Shown: positions 57,545-64,000 of the stretch, piece after piece
Layout of the letters: every line of letters begins with the position of its first letter
How positions within the stretch are numbered: the stretch's first letter is position 1
Source of the DNA: Planctomycetota bacterium
GTDB taxonomy: Bacteria; Planctomycetota; Phycisphaerae; UBA1845; UTPLA1
Assembly (NCBI GenBank): GCA_015654675.1
Contig: JAATGM010000018.1
Coordinates: 1 to 64,000 of the forward strand
DNA length: 64,000 nt
Reading direction: 5' to 3'
Translations under genes and position numbers: made by a program
Notes under the pieces: generated by a model
What the model was told of the DNA's origin: nothing
Databases searched by the model: none
What the model saw: the letters and a program-made list of their open reading frames with translations, nothing else

Positions 57545-58312
57545 ATGAATAGCTTGATTCGCGCGGGGAAGCTCGTCGCGCTGGCGATCGCTGCTTGCGG
57601 ATCGATTGTCTTTGTGATTTCTCTGGGTGTCGCGCGGGCCGAGCCGCCGGTTGTGATGCCGAAGGTCACGGAGAAGTTGTTTGTGGGGCCGAACAACCTC
57701 AAGGTCACCGTTCGCATGGTGGCGCCGTACGCCGCGACGGCGGACTTGCAAATCATCTGCCTGTTCAAACACGACCCGGCCGGTGACAAGTATGTCGCGA
57801 GTTTGAAGGATTTCGACGACAAGGTCGGCGGAGTGTTGTCGTCGCTGCGGGATCGCGGTGACTTTGTCGGGGAACTGGGGGAGACGATTCTGTTCAAGAC
57901 GTGGCCGGGGTCGATTACGCCGAAGCGCGTGCTGGTGATTGGTCTGGGACCGGAGAAGGATCTCTCGCTGGATACGCTGCGCGTGGTGGCGCGGACGGCC
58001 GTTCGGGAGGCGATACGATTGCGGGCGGTCAATGTGGCGTTTGCTCCGACGATCCGCGATCAGGGGAACAATACGATCGACGTGGGCGAAGGTGACCGCG
58101 TCGTCGCGGAGCAGGTGTTGCTTACGTACGATACGGAGAAGCGGCTTGCGGCCGAGGGCCTTTCAGATGGTTTTTCGATCGGGGAGTGGGTGATCGAGGC
58201 CGGTCCGGCGTTTGTGGAGGGGGCGATTGCGAAGACGGGCGAAGGGGTGGAGGCGGCTTCGGCGGCGATCCGATCGCGGCTGGTTTTGCCGTATCGGAAA
58301 AGCAGCAAGTGA
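57545..58312 (+). CDS. Exported stand-alone M17 peptidase N-terminal domain
   Basis: 255 residues from the ATG at 57545, with GGAG 9-12 bases upstream. A signal peptide (LVALAIAACGSIVFVISLGV...ARA) precedes a domain with ITPKRVLVIGLGPEKDLSLD and AVREAIRLRAVNVAFAPTIR, the non-catalytic macro-like N-terminal domain of leucyl aminopeptidases. The catalytic M17 C-terminal domain (NTDAEGR) is absent. Role outside the cytoplasm unknown. It follows YtcJ by 49 bases. Confidence 0.8.
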   Translation: MNSLIRAGKLVALAIAACGSIVFVISLGVARAEPPVVMPKVTEKLFVGPNNLKVTVRMVAPYAATADLQIICLFKHDPAGDKYVASLKDFDDKVGGVLSSLRDRGDFVGELGETILFKTWPGSITPKRVLVIGLGPEKDLSLDTLRVVARTAVREAIRLRAVNVAFAPTIRDQGNNTIDVGEGDRVVAEQVLLTYDTEKRLAAEGLSDGFSIGEWVIEAGPAFVEGAIAKTGEGVEAASAAIRSRLVLPYRKSSK

Positions 58313-58543
58313 CGTGCGGCGAGCGTGTTTGCGAATCCCGGGCTTGCTCGGGGACTCTGTTGCGGTTGGGCGCGGTCGCGGGAAGCGACGCGTGGTGTGG
58401 GGCTGCGGGCTGACTCATGTAAAAGGGCGAATAACGAACGATTTCGAATTGATCTGGAAAGCGGCTCCGATGTAACTCTTTGTGATGCCGAACGGCAATT
58501 CAGGTTAGAGAATTTGGAATGCCGCCGAGCATTCTCAAGAGTT

Positions 58544-59248
58544 TCATCGCGGGTATAGGAGCCGACGCTTTATCGCGGTGCGGGCGTACGGCTTGAGGCA
58601 TTCCGTTATTGCGCGTTCAACGCAATCGTATTCCTGGCGTGCGGAGCCGTCGGCGATAGCCCCATAGGGTAGGGCGAGATTCATAGAGATCGAGAATGAA
58701 CTGCCGTAGTAGTCCGGCAAGCGTAGCGGTGCTTCAGCGGGCAGCCGGGCGAGGGCCAGACTTAGGCGGATTTGATCCGAGAAACGAGCGGGCTGTGTGG
58801 ATCTTATTGCCAGCGGCCAGTTCCTATTTCGCCGTTGGCGCTCTTCATTTGCGTTCAGGATGTGTGTGTATTCCGCGTGGGTGACAAGCGGCGTAATTTG
58901 GACCCAAAACTTGAGTTCGGTCATTCCATATTGGGGGGCCTGCGGCCTCCGACCGTGCATCCACACCATGCTCGAATAGTTTTCGACAAATCGGATCGGC
59001 TGGAGTTTTCGAAGGAGCAGCGTCATTCCGTTTGTGGTCATTTCCCAGCCAGCGGGGAGTTTTTGTTGGATTGAATCGCGATATTCGTTGAGCTCGGCAT
59101 CGGCGAATTGGGTTGTTGGAGGCGTTGCCGGAGTTGAGGCCGTTGGTGGGGCTGCGGCCGTCGTGGGGATTGGGACTGGGGTGGGTGGTTGGTGCGCGCA
59201 GCTTGCGGCCAGCGCGATGAGTGGCACGAGCGCGTAGCGGGGCGGCAT
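58544..59248 (-). CDS. Lipoprotein of unknown function, paralog of the next gene
   Basis: 234 residues from the ATG at 59248. Lipobox LIALAASC, a long Thr/Pro/Ala linker, then LNEYRDSIQQKLPAGWEMTT and LLRKLQPIRFVENY, which match the gene at 59380-59973 (YADKLQQELPTGWTLAT; VRRIVPVAYYIPE). No family recognised. 58313-58543 contains nothing I can support. Confidence 0.65.
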   Translation of the reverse strand: MPPRYALVPLIALAASCAHQPPTPVPIPTTAAAPPTASTPATPPTTQFADAELNEYRDSIQQKLPAGWEMTTNGMTLLLRKLQPIRFVENYSSMVWMHGRRPQAPQYGMTELKFWVQITPLVTHAEYTHILNANEERQRRNRNWPLAIRSTQPARFSDQIRLSLALARLPAEAPLRLPDYYGSSFSISMNLALPYGAIADGSARQEYDCVERAITECLKPYARTAIKRRLLYPR

Positions 59249-59379
59249 TGAGATAATTCCGAGCGAGGACGTGGAGTGCGAGGGCTGGACTGGTCGCGGA
59301 GTATAGGTCGGCCCGTATTGGCGTGCCAGCCGACTTGTTCGTGAGCCAGTTGGCAGTCGCGAGCCGGATGATGGGCTTG

Positions 59380-59973
59380 CTACGAACCGAAAAGTTTCGC
59401 GATGGCGCGGTCGACGGTATCGCATTGGCCCTTGATGGTGGCGTCGCGCAGCCATTCGCAGCGTACCGGGCGCTCGGAGTACACGCTGTGCGAGGCCGTT
59501 TGGAATGCGGGCAGTTCGTTCAGTTTCTGATCGGGGTGGGCTTCGAGGTAGCGGTGGACGGCGTTTCCCTTTGTGTTGGGGAACTCTTTTTCGGCGCGCT
59601 GGACGAGTTGTTCATTTTCGTGCGCGAGGCGCGTGGTTTCGGCAGGGCTAATCGGAGGGGCGAAGCGCAGGCGGATTTCGAGCACAGCGACGCGGGTGTG
59701 GCGTTCGATGTAGAGGGCTTCTTCCTCCTTGGACATTGGCGGCAGGCCGACCTCGGGAATGTAGTAGGCAACCGGAACGATCCGTCGCACGTTGATTGAG
59801 GCAGGTGTCGTCGCGAGCGTCCAGCCGGTGGGGAGTTCCTGTTGCAGCTTGTCGGCATAGGTGCGGAGTTCGAGTTCGGCGGGGCTTGAAGTTGCCGATG
59901 GTTCGGAGGATGGCTGGCGTGAGCAGCCGGTGGTGAGGGCGATTACGGTGACGAGGGCAAGGCGGGAGGGCAT
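59380..59973 (-). CDS. Lipoprotein of unknown function, paralog of the previous gene
   Basis: 197 residues from the ATG at 59973. Lipobox VIALTTGC, a Ser-rich linker, and a domain homologous to the neighbour. Its C-terminal part (CEWLRDATIKGQCDTVDRAI) also parallels the neighbour's CVERAITECLKPYARTAIKR. The pair lies directly beside TMTC-like paralog 3 and may share its transcript. Confidence 0.65.
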   Translation of the reverse strand: MPSRLALVTVIALTTGCSRQPSSEPSATSSPAELELRTYADKLQQELPTGWTLATTPASINVRRIVPVAYYIPEVGLPPMSKEEEALYIERHTRVAVLEIRLRFAPPISPAETTRLAHENEQLVQRAEKEFPNTKGNAVHRYLEAHPDQKLNELPAFQTASHSVYSERPVRCEWLRDATIKGQCDTVDRAIAKLFGS

Positions 59974-60117
59974 TGCGATCTTTCGGGGCGGTTGAATGGG
60001 TTGATTCTCCAAGAGCATATCTGTCGTGTCGTATCGTACCGCGAATGATGTCGGTTGTTCGCGGCGAGGGGCGAGACAACTGGCACAGCGTCGCAGGGCG
60101 ATGCGCTGATTCTGTAC

Positions 60118-62133
60118 CTACGTTTTCGGTTGTGTCGCGGGGCTTGAAGTGGTTGGCTGCGTCGCCGGCTGAAGGGCAAGAAGCGATTGGTAGTATTGCA
60201 GACGCTGATCGATGGCGTGGAGGGTTTGCTGGTCCTGTGCTTCGATGGCTAGTTGGGCGGCCACTCTTGAGACGCTGACCGCGCGGTCCATGCGGTTGTT
60301 GGCGACGTAGCAATCGGCGAGGGCGAGGATTCCGTTGACGTCGGTGGGCTTGAGGCGGACGGCTTCTTCAAAGTGGGGGATGGCTTCGGCTTTGCGATTG
60401 GCGCCGGAGAGGGCCACGGCCAGTTGGAATTGGATCTCGTAGAGGTCGGGGCGGGTTTTTTCAGCTTCGGTCAGGATGTCGGCGGCCTCGGCGTATTTGC
60501 CTTGCTGCAGGAGCAGCGTGGCGATGTTGCTCCGGGCTTCGGCGAAGTCGGGGCGGAGCTTGATGGCTTCGCGATAGCTGGCGATGGCGTCGTCCGGCAT
60601 GTTTCGCCAGGTTTGAAGGAGGGCGATCTGGAAGTGGGCCTGTTCGTTTTTGGGTTCGTGGGCGATGAGGTTGAGATAGGCGGCGAGGGCGCGGTCGAGC
60701 TGGCCAGTGGTGCGGGCAACGAAGGCGAGGTTATTGAGGGCGGCGGTGTCGACTGGCGAATATTTGAGCGCGGTTTCGTAGTGGTCGACGGCCTCGGGGA
60801 GGTTTTGCTCGCGCTGGAGTTCGACGCCGAGGGCGGCGTGAGCGAGAGAGGAGCGCGGGTTGCGGGCGAGGGTGTCGGTCCAGAGAGTTTTGGCGTCGGC
60901 GTAGGCGGTGGCGCGGTGGAATGTGAGGACGGCGAGGGCGAGAAGGAGGACGGCGGCGGCGATGCGGCGCGTGTTCTGGGCGAGTGAGGCGGTGGCGTTC
61001 GCGAAGAGGGCGACAAAGGCGACGATGAGGCCGAGCGAGGCGAGGTAGGCGAAGTGGTCGGCGACGAAGGAATAGACGAAGAACCAGACGTTGAAGAAGC
61101 CGAGGGCGGGGAAGAGGGTGATGATGAATAAGAGCGCGGAGGCGAATGGACCGCGGCCAATGCGATGGCGGAAATACCAGAGGGCGAAGAGGGCGAGGAG
61201 CAGGGCGATCGGGAGCATGAAGGGGCGGGCAGATGCGGCGGATATGGTCCAGCGCGGGTAGATGAAGCTGAGATTTGCGGGGAAGAGGAGCTTGCCGGCG
61301 TAGAACCAGACAGCGCGGCCGGCGATGAGGGCGCGTTCGGCGATGGAATAGTTGAACTCGGCACCGGTCGCGCCGGCGTGTTGGCGCTCGACGTAGATGG
61401 TGATGGAGGCGAGTGCGAGGCCGACGGCGAAGAAGGGGGCGAGGGGGATGAGGTCGCGGCGCGTGATGCGGCCGTGCTTCCACCAAAGGATGATGAGGAT
61501 GGCAACGGGGAGAGAGCAGGTGACGGTTTTGCTGAGGAGCGCGAGGGTGAAGGCGAGGAGGGCGAGGATGTAGCGGGTGTCGGGAATTGCGGATTTGGTC
61601 GCTTCGTGCGTAGACGGGGCTGCGTTGGGCGGTATTGGCTTTGTTGCGATGTAGTTGAGGTAGAAGTAGAGCGAGAGGAGGTAGAAGAAGCCGGAGAGGA
61701 CGTTTTTTCGTTCGGTGATCCAGGCGACGGATTCGACGTTGACCGGGTGCAGGGCGAAGACGGCGGCGGCGAGCCATGCGCCGGGGACTTCGAGGCGGCG
61801 GAGGATGCGCCAGACGAGGAGGGCGCAGGCCGCGTGAAGGAGGATGTTGACGGCGTGATAGCCGCGGGCGGTGTCTGACCAGAGGTGGTGCTCGATCCAG
61901 AAGGTGGTGAAGACGACGGGGTAGTACTGGGGGCTTGTTGAGGGCTGGGTCCAGATGCGGGCGAGGCCGGCGGCGTCTTCGAGGTTCGGATTGGCGGTGA
62001 CGTACTCTTCGTCATCCCAGATGAAGCCGGCGCGGTAGGCGGGCGCGTAGGCGATAAAAGTAATGGCGATGAGGGCGATGGCGGCGAAGATGGTGTGGAC
62101 CGGGTCGGCGGATTGCGTTGTGGGATGTCGCAT
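60118..62133 (-). CDS. TMTC-like polytopic membrane protein with TPR domain (paralog 3)
   Basis: 671 residues. Membrane part: GFIWDDEEYVTANPNLEDAA, FTTFWIEHHLWSDTARGYHA, FALHPVNVESVAWITERKNV. About 6-7 TPR units follow from residue 410 (ALKYSPVDTAALNNLAFVAR; AIKLRPDFAEARSNIATLLL). The end is LQPATQPTTSSPATQPKT. The WDD.EY loop and ESVAW motif are shared with paralog 2, with which it is most alike. GT-C-type sugar transfer to exported proteins is the likely activity (inference). Confidence 0.82.
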   Translation of the reverse strand: MRHPTTQSADPVHTIFAAIALIAITFIAYAPAYRAGFIWDDEEYVTANPNLEDAAGLARIWTQPSTSPQYYPVVFTTFWIEHHLWSDTARGYHAVNILLHAACALLVWRILRRLEVPGAWLAAAVFALHPVNVESVAWITERKNVLSGFFYLLSLYFYLNYIATKPIPPNAAPSTHEATKSAIPDTRYILALLAFTLALLSKTVTCSLPVAILIILWWKHGRITRRDLIPLAPFFAVGLALASITIYVERQHAGATGAEFNYSIAERALIAGRAVWFYAGKLLFPANLSFIYPRWTISAASARPFMLPIALLLALFALWYFRHRIGRGPFASALLFIITLFPALGFFNVWFFVYSFVADHFAYLASLGLIVAFVALFANATASLAQNTRRIAAAVLLLALAVLTFHRATAYADAKTLWTDTLARNPRSSLAHAALGVELQREQNLPEAVDHYETALKYSPVDTAALNNLAFVARTTGQLDRALAAYLNLIAHEPKNEQAHFQIALLQTWRNMPDDAIASYREAIKLRPDFAEARSNIATLLLQQGKYAEAADILTEAEKTRPDLYEIQFQLAVALSGANRKAEAIPHFEEAVRLKPTDVNGILALADCYVANNRMDRAVSVSRVAAQLAIEAQDQQTLHAIDQRLQYYQSLLALQPATQPTTSSPATQPKT

Positions 62134-62204
62134 TCGGCGGATGGTAACGCGGGGTTGGATGGCGGGGGAGGCGGGGGCGGGAGTATATTCGCGGCGGGTG
62201 CGCG

Positions 62205-64000
62205 ATGCGGTGGTGGTTGGCTGGGATGATTTTGTGCGTCGCGGCGGCGGCCGGTGAGGACGCGGGAGAGAAGGTGAGAACCATGACGACTACTTCTTCA
62301 GCACCGGCGCATACGAATCGGTTGGTTTCTGCTACTTCGCCTTATTTGTTGCAGCATGCGCACAATCCGGTGGATTGGTATCCGTGGGGTCCGGAGGCGC
62401 TGGAGAAGGCGCGGCGCGAGGACAAGCTGATCTTCCTTTCCATCGGGTACTCGGCGTGTCACTGGTGCCATGTGATGGAGCGCGAGAGCTTTGAGAATGA
62501 GTCGCTCGCGAAGGTTTTGAACGAGCACTTTGTGAGCATCAAGGTGGATCGCGAGGAGCGGCCGGACCTGGATGATCTCTATATGAAGGCGACGGTGCTC
62601 TACAACCAGGGTCAGGGCGGGTGGCCGATGTCGGTGTTTTTGACGCCGGATCGCAAGCCGTTTTTCGCGGGGACTTATTTTCCGCCGGAGAGCCGGTATG
62701 GGCGGCCGGGGTTTCGGGATGTGTTGCTGAAGATCGCGGAGGTGTGGAAGGACGAGCGGCCGAAGGTGCTGCAGGGGGCGGATTCGCTGACGGACGCGGT
62801 GAAGCGGTATGCGGTGGTGGAGCCGGGGAAGGATTTGATTCCGCATGAGGTGGTGGGGCAGTGCGCGGGGATGCTGGCGCGGGCGTTTGATCCGGACACG
62901 GGCGGGATGAGCGGGGGTGGGACGAACAAGTTTCCGCCGTCGATGGCGATGGACCTGATGTTGCGGACGCATCGGCATTCGCAGACGACGACGCAGCCGC
63001 AGGCGGGATTGATGGAAGCGGTGCGGACTACGCTGGACCATATGGCGCATGGGGGGATTTATGACCAGCTTGGGGGTGGGATTGCGCGGTATAGCACGGA
63101 CGTGCGATGGCTGGCGCCGCATTTTGAGAAGATGTTGTATGACCAGGCGCTGGTGACGGGGATTTATCTAGATGCTTATCAGGCGACGCATGATCCGCTT
63201 TATGGGCGGATCGCGCGGGAGATCTGCGAGTATGTGATTGGGGATTTGCAGTCGCCGGAGGGTGGGTATTACTCGACGCGGGATGCGGACAGCGAGGGGG
63301 TTGAGGGGAAGTATTACGTCTGGTCGAAGGCGGAGGTGATGGCGGCGCTGGGGGCGCGGGATGGAGAGCTGTTTTGCAGTTACTACGACGTGAGCGAGCA
63401 TGGGAACTGGGAGGAGCAGAACATTCTCAATGTGCCGCGCGGGGCGGACGTGGTGGCGAAGTTGAACAAGGTGAGCGAGTCCGAGTTGGCGGCGAGTCTG
63501 GCGGCTTCGCGGGTGAAGCTGCTGGCGATCCGGGGGAAGCGCGTGGAGCCGCATCTGGATGACAAGGTGCTGGCGTCGTGGAATGGGTTTATGATCGCGA
63601 GCATGGCGCGGGCGGGGTGCGTGCTGGACGAGCCGCGGTTTGTGGAGTCGGCGCGGCGGGCGGCGGAGTTTGTGCTGACGCGGATGCAGAAGGATGGCCG
63701 GCTGCTGCGGACGTATCGGGCGGGGAAGACGCATACACCGGGGTATCTGGATGACTATGCGTTTTTCATCGAGGGGTTGATCAATCTTTACGAGGCGACG
63801 TTCGACTTGCGGTGGCTGGAGGAGGCGGCGCGGCTGACGGACGTGGCGGTGAAGCACTTCCGTGATGAGAAGGGTGGGTTTTTCTTTGGGGCGGATGACG
63901 CGGAAGAGGTGCTGGTGCGGTCGAAGGATGCGGATGATGGGGCGATTCCGTCGGGCAACTCGGTGATGATGATGAACCTGCTGCGGCTTTCGGCGATGCT
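62205..64000 (+). CDS. Thioredoxin-domain DUF255 (YyaL/SSP411-like) protein, 3' partial
   Basis: Open to the window end. From the ATG at 62205 it begins [20 protein letters not shown], which looks like a signal peptide; a later in-frame ATG at 62283 would give a cytoplasmic form. Then [20 protein letters not shown], the thioredoxin-like CxxC in [26 protein letters not shown], and the alpha/alpha-barrel region ([17 protein letters not shown]). This is the thioredoxin/DUF255 family with an N-acylglucosamine-epimerase-like barrel; the reaction is not established. Divergent from TMTC paralog 3. Confidence 0.88.
   Translation, partial: MRWWLAGMILCVAAAAGEDAGEKVRTMTTTSSAPAHTNRLVSATSPYLLQHAHNPVDWYPWGPEALEKARREDKLIFLSIGYSACHWCHVMERESFENESLAKVLNEHFVSIKVDREERPDLDDLYMKATVLYNQGQGGWPMSVFLTPDRKPFFAGTYFPPESRYGRPGFRDVLLKIAEVWKDERPKVLQGADSLTDAVKRYAVVEPGKDLIPHEVVGQCAGMLARAFDPDTGGMSGGGTNKFPPSMAMDLMLRTHRHSQTTTQPQAGLMEAVRTTLDHMAHGGIYDQLGGGIARYSTDVRWLAPHFEKMLYDQALVTGIYLDAYQATHDPLYGRIAREICEYVIGDLQSPEGGYYSTRDADSEGVEGKYYVWSKAEVMAALGARDGELFCSYYDVSEHGNWEEQNILNVPRGADVVAKLNKVSESELAASLAASRVKLLAIRGKRVEPHLDDKVLASWNGFMIASMARAGCVLDEPRFVESARRAAEFVLTRMQKDGRLLRTYRAGKTHTPGYLDDYAFFIEGLINLYEATFDLRWLEEAARLTDVAVKHFRDEKGGFFFGADDAEEVLVRSKDADDGAIPSGNSVMMMNLLRLSAM

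Noticed and set aside
58313-58543. Possible small genes in the gap after the M17-N gene
   Set aside because: Frames are short, lack ribosome-binding sites and show no family resemblance.

Overview
The window looks like a chromosomal segment of a GC-rich bacterium, most likely a planctomycete of the class Phycisphaerae. This is inferred from low-complexity Thr/Gln/Pro/Ala/Ser linkers (TTQPAASQP-like) in several exported proteins, a CLTCGY...CPECG zinc ribbon on a membrane protein, a dockerin-type C-terminus, two SLC13 carriers, an eukaryote-like Ser/Thr kinase with a beta-propeller, and several TMTC-like glycosyltransferase-fold/TPR proteins. No rRNA, tRNA or CRISPR array was seen.

Layout. 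0-5.7 kb: a B12-binding/MeaB GTPase gene cut by the window edge, etfB, a TMTC-like protein, an ACMSD-type decarboxylase and an RRM protein with a long leader. 5.7-6.8 kb: repeat-rich DNA (copy A). 6.8-11.5 kb: a tightly coupled minus-strand operon DUF2130 - SIR2 - HerA - KTSC, which contains the known SIR2-HerA antiphage pair in an unusual setting. 11.7-24.6 kb: housekeeping and exported proteins (esterase, aminotransferase, PAS/GAF/REC regulator, lipoprotein hydrolase, an active/inactive M16 peptidase pair, a YhbY-like protein, two phasin-like proteins, an EEP nuclease). 24.6-27.1 kb: an almost gene-free stretch with five genes for 47-52 residue hydrophobic proteins, good promoter and terminator signals and an 18-nt repeat. 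The last small gene overlaps accD. 28-35.6 kb: a repeat-bearing lipoprotein, SRPBCC proteins, an SLC13 carrier, and a recQ - hydrolase - purN overlapping operon. 35.6-38.3 kb: repeat copy B, a start-less zinc-ribbon gene and a serine protease. 38.3-44 kb: a dockerin protein, a CLCA-like metalloprotease, a frameshifted Y1/RAYT transposase, rplM-rpsI. 44-45.2 kb: repeat copy C. 45.2-64 kb: tandem RlaP-type nucleotidyltransferases, a Ser/Thr kinase, an SLC13 carrier, a threonine aldolase gene broken by an in-frame TGA, two more TMTC-like proteins, an isochorismatase/YtcJ/M17-N cluster, paired lipoproteins and a thioredoxin-domain (DUF255) protein cut by the window end.

Three themes stand out. 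(1) A family of tiny membrane proteins in tandem, three sharing a Gly/Ala-x-Gln motif and a Pro-x-Asp C-terminal motif, is the best candidate for an undescribed system. (2) A DUF2130-SIR2-HerA-KTSC operon is a possible extended defence system. (3) Three dispersed composite repeat loci, built of 7-nt and 9-nt units plus a conserved end block, each sit beside accessory-looking genes. A separate 20-nt palindrome occurs three times, once next to a REP-associated-type transposase.

All calls come from reading the sequence and family knowledge. No database search, structure prediction or compositional calculation was run.
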